A DNA stretch of 64,000 bases from Merluccius polli (lineage: Eukaryota > Chordata > Actinopteri > Gadiformes > Merlucciidae). The stretch is from contig JAOPHQ010000569.1 of the NCBI GenBank assembly GCA_030340625.1, positions 62,001 to 126,000 of the forward strand. The letters are read 5' to 3'. The stretch's first letter is position 1, and each line of letters opens with the position of its first letter. Under the pieces are notes generated by a model. The model did not search any database. It had not been told where the DNA came from and saw only the letters and a list, made by a program, of their open reading frames with translations. The position numbers and the translations under genes were made by a program. Shown in pieces: positions 30,330 to 42,952 of this stretch.

Positions 30330-32750
30330 GACTTAGAAAAGAAATTACCCATTAACATGATATTCATTAACATCATGCATAATATCAGCATATCATGTAA
30401 TTAATTCGATACAAAAATGTAAATGATTGACAGTCCTACTAATGATTAAATCCATTGTAACAAATGGGTTGGTGTTTCCATGTTTTCCAATTGACTAATA
30501 TATGTAAAATATACAGCAATTAAGTCAATATGCAGATAATGGTTTAGAGTATTCTGGCAGCCGAGAAGAATATACCACAATATTGGCGTCACAAACAGGA
30601 TTGGCTGAATGCGCAAAATCGTTGACCAGAGACCAACTCAACGCAGTTTAAACCCAGAAGAAGTGCGCACAAAAATAGGTGAGTTCACGTTCACCTAACT
30701 TCTGGTTTTATACTGTGTGCAGGTGGTTTCTGTCATGCGGTGGGTCCGCAACCAAAAAGACTCTCTGCGGAGAAGAATAGGCTGGTGGATGATGGATGGG
30801 AGAGTTCCGTTATAAATGTACTGAAAATATACTTAGAGAAACAAAATGAAATTAAAGTAACAAATGAAATTAGAGTAACAAATGAAACTAAAGTAACAAA
30901 TGAAACTAGAAGCAACAAATATGTTTAGGAATAAAAAATACAAATAAAAAGAGAGAAACGATAGCTTAAGGGATTGAGGACGTCAATGGGAGACAGTTTA
31001 GCGTGTGCAGAAGTTTTGAGAAAAAACCCATTGACAGCAAAAAAGAGCGTGTGTGGGGGAAGAACGAATGAAAAATGAACACTCGTCAGAAGAATAGGAA
31101 CGTCATTTGGTTGTAAACGGCATGGGCAGTCTTGATTAAAAACACCAATGACCGATCAAATTTGTGTGTGGAATGCATATGAATATGCAGAGTAAAAGGA
31201 GATGTAAAAAGACACATGTTTTGAGTGAGCTAATTGAGTGAGAAAGAAGCCTTGGGTACAGTTTGATGAGTGCAAATTCCGGCCCGGCCCAAGGCAAATG
31301 TGAAAAAGTGAAAAGAAGATAAATGAGTGAGAAAGAAGCCTTGGCATAGTTATGTATGTGAATTTCGGCCCGGCTCAAGGCAAATGTGAAAACTGAGATG
31401 AGAGTGTATGCATTGAGATGCATTTGCAATGACTGGAAGGCGCACGCTTCCAAAGTAACGTGACGGTGACTGTGACAGCGCTAAAGTAAAGTAAGTCGTT
31501 GGAGAACTTTCATGCAGAAACGCAAAATGGTAAACTGTCAATGAGAGATAAAGAGATGATAAAGTGAAAAGCCCGGCCGGGTAAGTGAAGCCTGAAAATA
31601 ACAAAGACAAAAAAAAAAACTGAATAAAAAACCAAAAGTTGGATAGGGAAAATTAAGAAGCTTCAAAATAAGTGGTGTGTTCAATGTTCTGTGTCTGTTT
31701 GTGTGTCTGTTCTGTGTTACTGTGAAGTAAATGTGGTTCGGCTGTGGAGAAAAAACAAAGAAAAAAGGCGATGACCAATCCCTGTTAAAAGGGACAAAGA
31801 AAAAAGGCGTTGGCCAGTCTGTTATTTGGCGTGTAAGAAAATTAATGTGGATCATTAGGCCTAAAGTTAATTTTAGTCTATGTTTGTTCTATACAAGTGC
31901 TTAGCGACAGAGATGTGAGAGACTGTAAAGAAAAAAGTAGAATAAACTACGGTTATAGATATTAATACATTGCGTGAGTGTGCTAAAGATGAATGAATGA
32001 AGTTACTGATTTGTAAACTGAGCTCTAAATATTATTAATGACAAGTGGTCTAATTGTGGGAGTGACGACTCCTTATGTAAATATTGTAGAAATAAGTCTT
32101 ATTATTTCTTGAAGTTGTGAAACTATTTAGATTAAGAAGCTGCCTTGCGGAAGCCTAGAGAAAGACTCTATTAAATAATTCTCTAGCCGGGGGGCCATCA
32201 GGTTTCCCCCTCTGATTCAGAAGAGCATTGGACAAACTGCTCTCTCTGTGATCACATTAACAAGTGAACTGTGCATGTGTGGGTTTTAGGAGGAGCTACA
32301 AGTTACACAGACGCGTGGTCACGCCCCTACTGCACTCTTGGAGCTGCAGGGGGGGAGAAGGCAGACTGAAGCCTAGTACAATAATTCTGTTTATTGGTGG
32401 TCATTACTTGATCATGAATTATATTATTGAGACTTTTAAAATTATAAGAAATTACAAGGTTAACAAAAAAGGAAAGAAAATAAATTAATTAAAAAGGGGA
32501 GAGAGAAAAATTAGTATTAGAAATGGTTAGTAGGGATAAAAAACATACTAGGAAACATCACTTAATCATGAATTTTATTATCGAGACTTTTAAATTAATA
32601 AATAACTATGTTGAAAGATGTCATTACTGCGATAAAAAAGTGTTTTTGTGTAAAAGCTGATTGATTATTCTTAAGCGTCAACTTGTCAGTAATATGAAGC
32701 AAGTTGTTCAAATAGACATTAAATCTTTGTTTTATTCTTTTCCTTTATTT
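30330..32750. other. Non-coding region with local tandem repeats; possible retroviral leader or decayed LTR
   Basis: No gene recognised. Local duplications: an 18-bp unit at 30840-30925; a block gtgagaaagaagccttgg ... cggcccggc(c/t)caaggcaaatg at 31226-31310 and 31325-31395; gggacaaagaaaaaaggcg-type repeats near 31750-31810; atcatgaatt..attattgagacttttaaa at 32412-32450 and about 32567-32605. It lies upstream of the retroviral remnant and may be part of it; no LTR pair could be matched. Confidence 0.4.
30840..30925 (+). repeat. 18-bp tandem repeat, about 4.5 copies
   Basis: Unit close to aaatgaaactaaagtaac; a short open frame (30740-30928) would read NE(I/T)(K/R)VT repeats. No evidence of expression. 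Confidence 0.75.
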
Positions 32751-33759
32751 ACATTTGCACGAGAACCTTAAGCGAAGGAGGGGACCTCCACAGCCGGGGG
32801 GCTCCTTTCCAAAGAAACATTTTAAACGTCTCGTGTGCATTTCGTCGTCGATTCGTAAAGTAATGCTTGTAACAGATTTAGGTGATGCTACAACCCAGGC
32901 AGTTATTAGGCAGCTGATCGCCATAGCAACAACACTTTTAGTGGAAGGTGAAAAGATAGCATCTACTACTTACAGATAGTATTAGCACATCAACTTCTGC
33001 AGGGGCTGTGAGACCAATAACTACAACAAGGACAGTTTCTGAATCTACAACTATCAGGACCCTTATAAGCGAAGCTGTGGAGATAAGATTCTCTACAGCT
33101 GTGTTATGAGTGAGAAGAAAAAAGAGGATGTGAGAGAGGACATTGACAGAGGACATTGACAGAGCAATGACAACATTTGTGATATTTACAGAGAGGTACA
33201 ATTCAGAAATTAGCTACTACGTCTATGACATCCACAGAGTCTCCAAGTGTAGCACTGAAACTCACTACTGAAATAAAGAACAATAGTAATGAGAAATGTG
33301 AAAACGTTATTATGTACACCACACAAGATCCACTAAGACCTAAGACTACCCAGAACCGACTTAATATGACTCAGACTGAGAGCACGATGACTGACTATAA
33401 TCTGCTGGACAACAGCTGGACACAGACTGAGAAGGTTGAAAACTTGCATGCAATACAAAAACGAGATGCTAGATGGAAGGCATATGGGTTTGACTCTTCA
33501 GTATTACAGGTCTCCGACCCATGGGCAAGCAGAAACATGTGGTTCCAACAGGTAACTCATTCTGTAAAAACAACAACCTATGAGAAGTGTCCATGTGTGG
33601 TTAGGGTTCCATCACCCAGCACATGGCCGTCAATTTTAGAGACAGTAAATCAGGACAGAGCCCCCTAGTAGTAGAACTCAGGAGATCTAAGAGAGAGAGG
33701 GGCAATAAAGAGATGCAGGAGTTTACCCTATAATAGTAGTGGTGATGATGATAATGATA

Positions 33760-33764
33760 ATAAC

Positions 33765-33799
<35 letters not shown>

Positions 33800-34000
33800 A
33801 TTTTATTTGAAGGTGCCTTTCGAGACACACAAGGTCGTCTTACAGTGCAAAGTGGTAAAGGGACAACAAGCTCAGTATGTCCATGAGGATCGCAGGACTT
33901 AGAGGGGTTAGAATAAAACATAATAAAGAAAGCGCTGCGAACATTAGAACGTTTAAGGATCTGTTGGGACATAGAAAGTACACATGTAGAGATCAACAAT
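33760..34000 (-). repeat. (AAT)n microsatellite plus fish LINE-tail repeat
   Basis: About 12 AAT units at 33764-33798 followed by acattttatttgaaggtgcc and tttcgagacacacaagg, a fish interspersed repeat like the one at 26522-26600. Probably an inserted LINE/SINE tail on minus. Confidence 0.6.
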
Positions 34001-35828
34001 TTATTAGTGTCTGTTATTTGTTTTTGTGTTTTCTGTTGATTTGTTTTCTCTGTGTGTTTGTTTTATAACTGTGTGTAAAAGTGTTTTAGCGTTTTGTGGG
34101 ACAATTAGCAGACCAACAGCTCAGTTAAGTTGGGTACTATTCATTTAAATCAGAAGTTATCTCCTCTACCGCTCGTCCACAGAAGTCCAGGGGTCAACCA
34201 GCGCTGGGGACTCTTGTAAGAGTTCAGGGAAATTACCCCTCACCAAACTGAGATAGTGGGACCCGCCCTAAAAGGACCCTGCGGGAGCGCGGTAGTTATT
34301 ACAATGTAAAAACCTGATACGCAGTGTTGCGTGTGTAACAATAAAACAAGTCCATCTGTGGGTTGCTTAGTTTACCTCCATAGTGTGGTGTTGAAACAGT
34401 TAAAAGAAAGTTTGTACTGGGTTGCCAGGGTCTACCGGTAGGTGTGTCCCCAAAGGGGGAGAGTGGACTGCGTGGTATAAGTCCCGCACTGTTGTCATGG
34501 CGAGCCATATCTTGCTTTCCATGTGTTTTGTTGAAATAGATTTCATTTTGTTTTTGTTTTTTGTGTTTTATTTGTTAAATTGTCAAATTGCTTTGGTCAG
34601 ACAAATGTTGTCTGAACATGCCAACAAAAGTGTCTGTGATGTGAATGGAGTTAAAGCAGGTGGAGACAACAGCTCCCCTACTGCTAGAAACCTGCACTGC
34701 ATGTTGTAGTCCAGGAAGTTTTCTGCACACATGCTTCCGTGTATGTGTGGGTTTGATGAGTTGTTACCCCCAGTGGCCAACTTGCAAATCATTTTACAGC
34801 TTGTGGGAATGAGCTACTGTTAACTCAGTGGAGTTTTAGAACAATACTTACTGTGTTGTACAATTTTTATGCCATCTCTCCTATTTATGAGACTATTTAC
34901 CTTTGAGTGAAAGTTACAAGGTACATTTTATTCAGTAACAACGTAGGTTGTTAACATCCTTTTGAGTAATAACCTGGTTAAAGTTATCACTGACAAGTAC
35001 TTCAGCTGTTGGGAAGGGATCTAATGCACAAGCTAGATTGTTTATTGACATTGGGAAGAATTGGGTTTACCTTGCAAACGCCAACGCCTAATGCTGTTAT
35101 GCTGTGTTGAAAATCTTTATTTGTTAGCTTCGTCCACCACCGCGTCATAACTACAGCATCAACGACGTGTGGTGTCTCCATTACGCATACACATGACTGC
35201 ATGGATAGCTGTCATAGATATCTGTCTCTACTCCCCCACAGTCACCTATCCTATGGGCTGAACATAAGAATCAGAAGGGATTTATCCCCATACACGGCAT
35301 CCTGCAACAGGCCAGTAGGGAAGGCTGGTTAGCCTATGACGGGTAAGATCCCACCTTGAAACCCCGGGACAACCTAAGGCAGGCACAGTCACGATTACTT
35401 GGCCAAGTCGCTGAGCACTGACTCACTTGATCATAGAGTGACGAGAAGATGAAACCATCCGAGGAGAAACCATTTGGGTTGAAAGATGGAGGATAGGATA
35501 GATCTCAGACATGTCGGCTTAAGCAGTGGAAATGGTGGCAATAACTAGGACATGTCATTTTTTAAACCCTTAAGGTGTATAAGGATTCGTGTTTTGTTTT
35601 CGTTGTTTTTTATGATTTGGTAAATTTGGTAACAACGTGGTTTAAAAGCGGTTGATGGTAAACCCATATCATATCAAAATTTTAGTTTAGGATATACTGG
35701 CTGCAATTTCCCTTTCTACTAGATTGGCTGTAGTTAAGGTTAAAGGGCATAGCACCTTAGGAGGGATACAGGCAGAAGTAGGTCAAGCAAGGTGTTGGAC
35801 AATCATAATCAGACATTGATAGAGGTGC
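34001..35828. other. Non-coding stretch, nothing assigned
   Basis: Only short frames; no domain, splice-supported exon or terminal repeat was recognised. It lies inside the presumed retroviral interval and may be decayed gag-pol. Confidence 0.4.
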
Positions 35829-36194
35829 ATGATGTGGTGCACACGGACATTTTGTTGCACCTACCTGGCTGTACATTTGCTCATTAAAGATGCGCATGGT
35901 TTTGACCATGGCGCAAGGGGGGAGGTAATGAAGGTTTTAAAATCAGAAAACAAGGTTTTAAAATCAGAAAACAAGGTTTTAGAATCAGAAAACAAGGTTT
36001 TTTTTATCAGAAAACAAAATTCTTGGTCACCATACTTGCAAACAATGATTGATAATCAGCTCAATGATTGTAAAGTATGTGCAGAAAACAACGTAAGAAA
36101 AACAATCATTACTCCAGTGGGACACATTCCCACACCCGAGGGACCATTTAGACATCAGGTCTTAGACTATGTTGATATGATCAAAAGTGTATAA
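35829..36194 (+). pseudogene. Retroviral integrase N-terminal part with an in-frame 21-bp tandem repeat
   Basis: An open frame of 121 codons. Around codons 33-60 a 21-bp unit (aaggttttaaaatcagaaaa c) occurs three to four times, giving KVLKSEN heptads. It is followed by LNDCKVCAENNVRKT (C-x2-C of the integrase zinc domain) and HIPTPEGPFRHQVLDYVDMI, the start of the catalytic core. A stop follows at 36192. The repeat sits where the HH pair of the zinc finger is expected, so it is probably a mutation of a dead copy. Confidence 0.7.
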
Positions 36195-36501
36195 GGTAAA
36201 ACGTACATGCTAGTAGTCATTGACAGATTCAGCAGATGGGTAGAAACAGCCCCATCAAAAGATCAAAGTGTGACTACTGTAATCAAGTTTTTTTACTAGA
36301 AAAATCATGCCAAGGTTTGAAATTCAATTAGAAATTAGCTCAGACAATGGATCAGCTTTCATTCAGAAAACTGAAAAGTGTGGTGCAGCAGTTACGCATC
36401 AAACAGCGATTAGGTGTTTAGCATCCCCAGTCACAAGGAATGGTGGAAAGAGTGAATGGGACATTCAAGACAAAAATTAACAACATTTCTGGAAGTGTAA
36501 A
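36195..36501 (+). pseudogene. Retroviral integrase catalytic core, disrupted
   Basis: Directly after the stop: GKTYMLVVIDRFSRWVETAP, then SSDNGSAF (DNG active-site Asp), with frame changes and stops. The region of the third acidic residue (SQG-VERxNG type) is present but frame-shifted near 36430-36470. Non-functional. Confidence 0.7.
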
Positions 36502-37160
36502 TTGAATTGGGTAGATGCACTACCACTAACACTAATGAGTTATTGCATGCAAGCTAACAGAATGACGCATCTAACCCTGCATGAAATGCTTACGGGTCGA
36601 CCCATGCTCTCACCGACACTTCGAGGGCCCCACAAGGGGCCCCCATTAGAACAATTAGAAATAGAATTGAAAAAGTATATCAGACAACTAACTTCCATAC
36701 ACAAGCTCATATTCTACCAGGAGAAAGACAGAGTTCCAGAGCCGGAGGACGACCACCAAGGGGGGTGGAGCCAGATGACCAGTTATACCTGAGGTTGTTC
36801 AGGAGAAAGTGGAACGAGCCCAGGAGAGAAGGACCATTCAAAGTCACCAATGCAACACCAACAGCCATCGAGGTGGAAGGGAGTCCCACCTGGTACCACC
36901 TCAACCATTGCAGAAAAGATGCTCAACCAAAGACGATGGAGGACCACAAGGAGGAGGATATGTACCCGGCACTGACCGACCACCCCAGGACCAGAACCAG
37001 CCCGGACAGGAGCAACACACATGATGATGCCGAGGCTGACAAGCATGCTACTGATCCTCTGCGGGCTTTGGCAAATTCCACAGACCCAGGGACGGATCCC
37101 GAGGAAGAGTGTAACCACAACAACAGAGTAGACCTGGACCAACCAGGAATCAAGTGGTAA
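36502..37160 (+). pseudogene. Retroviral integrase C-terminal region
   Basis: Two overlapping frames: 36502-36792 (LNWVDALPLTLMSYCMQANR; HLTLHEMLTGRPM) and 36765-37160 (LRLFRRKWNEPRREGPFKVT; TAIEVEGSPTWYHLNHCRK). These are the typical post-core segments of gamma/epsilon-type retroviral integrases. The second frame ends in a long hydrophilic tail. A frameshift separates the two. Confidence 0.75.
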
Positions 37161-37339
37161 CACTAGAGAAAGCATGAATGTGTTGCAGGAAAGGCCAGCC
37201 CTGAGATATTCGGAATAGTTAAACATGCAAGGGAAAAAGGTCAGAAAATCAAGTTGTCTTATATGTTCAAATATATATTCAATTATATATTCAAAGTTAC
37301 TCTTAGTATCATGATAGGTAGCGAGATGCTATGTGGCGT

Positions 37340-37887
37340 TAGCCTGGTCACCAGCCTCTCGTACTACATTTCATTTGTACAGAGAGTCTGGCCACTCACC
37401 ATTGACAATTGTTAACTAACTGAAGGCGGGTGCTCTGTTGAAGTTTAAAACTATTGGATCTGCCCAGTGCCACTCTGAATCTGCCATAACCAATCGCTAA
37501 CGTTTGGTCGTGACGCATGTCATGCGACAGAACCGACCGGAAACCACGTGACGTAGCCGCCCAGACCCCAGACCAACAACAACTATATCCGTGATACCTC
37601 ATTGCAATGAACAGAGTAGAGTGTGAAGATGGATGTCAACGAGAGCTGCAGGTTTTGTACTTTGAATTTAAGAGTAAACGGAACAATTGGAAATGTCAGG
37701 CGAATGTACTACAACTCAAACTAGCGCACGACTTCAACGTCATCGTTCTCAGCCACTCCCTCTGTTCGCTGATTGGACAGGTAAAACTTTACCGGGAGAA
37801 AACCCGCGAATATGCCGAAAACCCAGACAGAGTACTGAAGGGAAATGAAAATTGAGTGGAAGTACGTCGGAGGGCGGAGCCAGGCTA
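37340..37887 (-). mobile_element. MULE-like non-autonomous element, 548 bp, 9-bp target duplication
   Basis: Ends tagcctggtcacc and (reverse complement) tagcctggctccg. Exact 9-bp duplications atgtggcgt at 37331-37339 and 37888-37896. It is a homologue, in opposite orientation, of 42953-43400: shared blocks include gagagtctggccactcacca, ttgacaattgttaactaact, ataaccaatcgctaacgttt, tctcccggtaaagttt (reverse) and gtacttccgctcaatt (reverse). 9-bp duplications are typical of Mutator-like elements. Confidence 0.85.
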
Positions 37888-40091
37888 ATGTGGCGTACCC
37901 AAAGTATAACTTAGTAATCTGGGGACAAGTTCAATGTACAATAGACATTCGGCAAGAACCAATGTACTGGTGTATAACAGTAGAATCAAGAGATCAATGG
38001 GATCAGGTAGTAGTATGTATAAATTAGAAGTAAAAAGAGGTTTCCGCATGTAGAGTTAGAAATAATATTAGACGTAAAACCAAATGTAGAAGTCTCTTGT
38101 GTGACCAAGGACCAACGTGGTATAGTCCTTCAATATGATAAAATAGATCCAAATCCGGTTATTGATAAACTAGATTCAACTCAAAATTGATGACAAATTC
38201 AAAAATAATAATAACTTCTCAACAACAAGAAAACTTAAACAGTATGGATTTGAACGCATTGAAAAACAAATTGTGGTAAAATCAAGAGTGGTTGTATAAG
38301 CAAACAATAGGTATACATGGGTGGTATTTACTGGAAGTCTGATACAAACAAAATGTTATATGTGTGCTAAAAGTCATCAAGATACATTGTATATAATACA
38401 TATTGAATATAATTGGGGAATCTGTGAACAAGAGATTGAGGAGTTACATTAAAAACCAAGAACAGGAAAGACAACAACTTGAAAGAAATCAAATGTCAAC
38501 AGTGAGCCCAAATGACGATACATGGTCAATACCCTTATGTTGAGGCAATGTTTGATGTATATGGGATCAAGTGAATACAGTAAATCTATAAAAGGACATA
38601 GAATTGTCCAATAGAATAGGAGAATTATCTGTACCCAAAGGGGTTGAGCTTTATATAGAGCAGGGATTAGAATGTTTCCAAAATGATGAAGGAAGTGTAG
38701 AAGATAATGATGTAAACATGAACGTCTTATGTCGTATATGACATTTCAGTGGCATAATTGTTTATATCAAAATTAGGACAATGACAATGAGGAAATGGAA
38801 ATCGAGGGTAGTTTATTTGAAGTGTATCCATTTTAAGTAATCAAGCTTACTAATGACTGTTCAATGACTATGTTGGACCAGTGTGACCATAAATATTCAT
38901 TTATCAATTGACATTTATCTATTATTTGAACCATCTATGTATACACATGTGTTTGATATATTAAGTGTGCACAGAAATTCACTTATTAACAATTATTTAC
39001 TATTGTCTATATAAAAGGGAATCAGCCTTCAAACTTTAACAGGGAACCAGTACTAATGATCACCTAAGGGGAACAAAGTAGATGATAAGGTACAAGGGGG
39101 GGATCATTTGAATATTAATTAGCAATAATAACAAATTATGGGAGATCATTTGGTTCATTCAGGATTTTGGACACGGCTGATCTCTAATTACACTGTAATA
39201 ACAACTGTTCACATACTGATTAGGTTATGTTGTGTCAGATATTTTTCTGCAAAGATACTGTTTGGTTCTGGAATTTCTTCCTCTCAGGACAATAGAGGGA
39301 GGTCCTTCAGAGAAAGAGAAAGGACAGTTGATCTGGGGCTCCTGCCCTAAATGGACTCAGAGACTCAAAACTGGACATTGGAATGGACTGCAAACACGGG
39401 ATGAACAACAGGAATATTGCTTCCTGTTACCAGCTGTTGATCATAATTTCTATACTAGGACATGACTGATAGCTTCATCTGAATATGATGTGTTTTTATG
39501 TTTTATATTTTATGTTTTCTTTAATTCCTTTAATGATTGATTATTTACAAGTGATTGATGTTGAAAGATGTTAACACTGTGTAATGATGATTTGTTGTGC
39601 ATTTGACAATGATTAGATTGAAGAGAAGTGCCTCATCCTGATTGGCTTGTGGGTGAGATCTTCTCTAGATTAGGAAACCGTCATGATACTCTTTTTACAT
39701 CTCCTAGAGGTGGTTTTCGACTGGATGATGGTAACCCGAACTGGATAGACCTCTCTTCAGCTGCTGAACGGCTAACTGGGGAGAGTGCTTCCAGTTGGGT
39801 GAGACTAGCTCATGAATTTGGCCTTATTAGAACAATTGAATAAGTTTACCTAGTCTAAAAGTAAATAAAAATAATGCGGGCATAAGATCCAAAGGTAACG
39901 CTAAAAGACTAAATTAGTTGTTCCAAAGAGCTTGATAAATTAGGACCTAGAATCACTGTCATATATTTTATGTTATTATCATCAAAATATGAGGGAAAGC
40001 TTTTTGAGAGAATGCAAGCGAGAAGACTGAATGCTACATGCTTAACTTTGTGTTAGTTTCCCATGACTTCTTCAAAGTCACGAGGGGGGAA

Positions 40092-40450
40092 TATGTATTT
40101 TCTGTTACAGGTTGTTCTCCTTATTTCTTTTGTTAATCATATTCACTCATCCTTTACACAAAGAATGCTTCTGCTCTAGGAGAAGAACACAGAGGTGTCC
40201 TCTTACAACCTAGAAACGCTAACGGTGTAAATTAAAGGAGACAAACAAACATCCCTAAGTGCTAATTGTTTACGTTAAAAGCTCTCTCCCATGTCCTGGG
40301 ACTTTGGGGTTATCTTGGTCATAAAATCTAAACGTTATCTGCTAGCCAGGGAGGGCAGTTTCGGCCCTCGGAAATGAGCCAAGTATGGTATGGTCTGGCT
40401 CAGGCCTATAAGAAGTGTGTGCATTAGAAAGCTTTAGAGACCTTTACAAG
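40092..40450 (+). repeat. LTR-like sequence, U3/R of the retroviral remnant
   Basis: It starts after the polypurine tract. It contains a TATA-like box and ends near the SULT exon at 40519. It is not matched by a second copy in this window, so LTR status is inferred from position. Confidence 0.4.
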
Positions 40451-40518
40451 GGCTGTAACTAGATGTGCAATTTGTGTATGCGTGTGTAGTGTACATGTAG
40501 CCATGCTTTTTCACTGAC

Positions 40519-40727
40519 TTTGGCCTTCTTCTTGAGCAAGCCCCTGGGCATGAGGTTCTCCAGGAGGTGGGAGCAGAAGAGGCGCGGGGAAGGGCGAGTG
40601 TCATAGCTCTTCCATTTTTTCAACATGTATTCCAGCCAGGGCATCCTCTTAACAGTGATGGTGTCCTTTAGCTCTGGAAAGTCCTCCTCAAAAATCAGGG
40701 TAATGATCCTCTGGGTCCATACGGTAC
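40519..40727 (-). CDS. Cytosolic sulfotransferase, exon 2
   Basis: A minus-strand exon of 209 bp (acceptor ttcttag, donor gtcagt). It encodes TVWTQRIITLIFEEDFPEL, MPWLEYMLKKW and RPSPRLFCSHLLENLMPRGL, with the catalytic His in SHL. Phase 1 entry joins exon 1 (PKSG|T) and phase 0 exit joins VIYVSRNPK at 26286. Typical SULT conservation, closest by eye to fish amine-sulfotransferase/SULT3-6 types. Confidence 0.93.
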
Positions 40728-40759
40728 CTAAGAATATTTTATTACAGTCAAATATGGCT

Positions 40760-41164
40760 TTTGTGTAAAATGGCACGTGGTCTGAGCCAAATAATTAACC
40801 CCCAAATAATTCATATTTATTGGCAAAAATATACACGTTACAACAACACATTACACTCTCCATCATAGTAGCGGTGTCCGCTGAACTCCAGGAAAGTGTC
40901 ACCATGCAAATTACCTCTATGATCCAGTGGCATGTTCCCCTATAATAAGGTAAAACCTGAGGGAATTTATGCATGTTTCTATGAATAAATAAAACTTTAA
41001 AAAAGAGTTAATGTTTTCACATAACACCATGGCCCTGGTTGGTGGGGTCCAGATGCACATTCGTCAGAGGGCTGTTTTTCAGACAAATTCATCAAGATGC
41101 ATGTTGTTTTATGCCATTGCTCTGCATGTCTTAGTATGTATAGTCTGTATGAGAACTGCTAATA

Positions 41165-41195
<31 letters not shown>

Positions 41196-41730
41196 TTACA
41201 TTTATTTATTATATGCAGTGTCAAAATCAATTAGAAAAAAAATAAATAATTTCTGGATGGAGGGATGCCAATTCTGACTTTTTTTCTGACCGATAACCGA
41301 CACTCATTAACTGGTCATTAACCGTTCACCAATAAGAATAATTGTGCTATAAAATAAATGGATGAATGTCTGCAGACCCATAAAAATGATGACGGTGTAC
41401 TAAACTACAACCGAAAGTTTTAGAATAATGTTATAATGTTCGAATACAAAACTAATGAAGGATACTTCGATTATTGTAATATTTGGGGCCAGCCCTTTAT
41501 TTTTACATGTGCAGGAACGTGAGGATTTATTTTATTATTATTTGGTTATTTATATATATATTTTTACCATTTAACTGATAGTGTTAATCGGTTAAACGTT
41601 CGAAATACTTAAAAAAAAGCCTTTGATACTCAAACCGAGCAAAAAGAAAAGCCTTGTATGGTTACGCTATTTGGACAGAGTCAAAAGTAGAGAAACGCAT
41701 TTGGAATTTGGAAATGAAATCATTTCATAC
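40760..41730. other. Non-coding part of SULT intron 1
   Basis: Includes a (TA)n run at 41161-41187 and an hAT-like remnant (41270-41490) that ends in tatttggggccagccct, similar to 10720-10740. No gene. Confidence 0.45.
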
Positions 41731-41734
41731 TGGA

Positions 41735-42037
41735 TTTATTATTATTTAATATTACAAGCGCTAGGACATGGATATTAATAGTGCTGTGATTTATTATTAT
41801 TTATTATTACAAGCGCTAGGACATGGATATTAACAATTGTGCTGTGATTTATTATTATTATTTATTATTACAAGCGCTAGGACATGGACATTTATAGTGC
41901 TGTGATTTATTATTATTTATCATTACAAGTGCTAGGACATGGACATTAATAGTGCTGTGATTTATTATTACAAGCACCAGGACATGGACATTAATAGTGC
42001 TGTGATTTTGTATTATGTATTATTACAAGCGCTAGGG
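41735..42037. repeat. Short satellite: ~50-62-bp unit, about 6 copies, interrupted by a hAT
   Basis: The unit contains acaagcgctaggacatgga, then (t)attaatagtgctgtgattt and attattatt of variable length. The last unit is split by the hAT at 42038-44995 and resumes at 44996-45025 (cgctaggacatggacattaa, tagtgctgtt). Confidence 0.9.
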
Positions 42038-42305
42038 CAGGGATTCCCCAAGTGTGGTGGGCGCACCCCCAGGGGTGCGCGAGCTGCCACCAGGGGGTGC
42101 GCGAGAGGAAAAATGTAATGGCGGTCTGGTGTAATATTATACAATTATTACAGTGCTGTTTTTTAAGTGGGATTTTTCCATACAATAAAAAAACATTAAC
42201 AGTAAACATTTCCTTTGTAATCCCTTTTATTTTAAATACAAAAACTATAATTTCTTAGTTTTTGATAGAAACGTAGAAGAAGACAGCTGCTGTCTTCTTC
42301 TTTTC

Positions 42306-42730
42306 CGACCGGCTCTGGGTCGGCTTGGAAGGGTTCGGGGGCGAAGGTGGCCGGCGGCTTCGGCCTCTGGCTTTACAGCGCCCCCCGCTCCGACCTCGCC
42401 GCTTCCCGGGGCCGCGGACGCAGTATCTCGCTGCGCCTCCCCCCCCCTCACGGGGGTCGGGGACGGGGCCCCCTCGCCCCCGGCGTGACTGTCGACCGGG
42501 ACGGACTGTCGTCAGTGCGTCCCAACCGCGTCGCGTCGTTCAGGGCGGGGATCCGGCTCACGTACAACTGGCGCAAGGGGTCGGCGGCGATGTCGGCTAC
42601 CCACCCGACCCGTCTTGAAACACGGACCAAGGACTCTAACACACGCGCGAGTCAGAGGGTCCTACGAAACCCCGCGGCGCAATGAAAGTGAGGGCCGGCG
42701 CGCGCCGGCCGAGGTGGGATCCCGGCCCCC
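42306..42730 (+). rRNA. 28S rRNA fragment (pseudogene) inside hAT copy 1
   Basis: Sense-strand vertebrate 28S, a different region from 16063-16548: cgaccggctctgggtcggct, gtcgaccgggacggactgtc, gcggcgatgtcggctaccca, cccgacccgtcttgaaacac, ggaccaaggactctaacaca, gcgcaatgaaagtgagggcc, ending gaggtgggatcccggccc. The segment is internal to 28S, has no rDNA flanks, and the same segment is in copy 2. GC content jumps sharply against the AT-rich flanks. Confidence 0.94.
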
Positions 42731-42952
42731 TGTTTATCTGTTTCGGAGCCTATTCTCTTAATGTTGCGGATCGTTTGTAACTTCATTGCAATTTAATTCA
42801 ATGTACTGTCGTTCTATTTTCCATAACCGTTGTGCTATAATGATGCTAGGTCCACGGTCATTTAATAGGCCTATTGCTGCAATTTTTTAGCCTAGAACTC
42901 TAGACACCCCCTAGCGGCAGCAAATTTATTTGGCAGCCAGGTAGGTCTAGCA

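Larger units (their letters stand above)
32750..40450 (+). mobile_element. Endogenous retrovirus remnant (gamma/epsilon-like), badly decayed
   Basis: The clear part is a plus-strand integrase at about 36010-37160. Downstream, 37900-40080 is a stop-ridden region of envelope size with short open pieces (37845-38027, 39138-39350, 39628-39843). It ends in a polypurine tract (cacgagggggga, about 40079-40091) followed by an LTR-like start (tgtattttctgttacagg) with a TATA-like cctataag near 40408. gag, protease and RT are not recognisable. A 147-codon frame at 33225-33668 is of unknown origin. A MULE-like element interrupts the copy at 37340-37887. No matching 5' LTR was found. It fills SULT intron 2 in the opposite strand. 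Confidence 0.65.

Noticed and set aside
30330..32750. 5' LTR of the retroviral remnant
   Set aside because: No sequence here matches the LTR-like segment at 40092-40450, and no primer-binding site was identified.
33225..33668. 147-codon Thr/Lys-rich frame
   Set aside because: It lies in the decayed retroviral interval, but I could not tie it to gag, pol or env, so no function is given.
42325..42685. Arg/Pro-rich frames up to 112 codons (also 50310-50699)
   Set aside because: High-GC rRNA sequence read as protein; identical in both hAT copies because the rDNA is identical.
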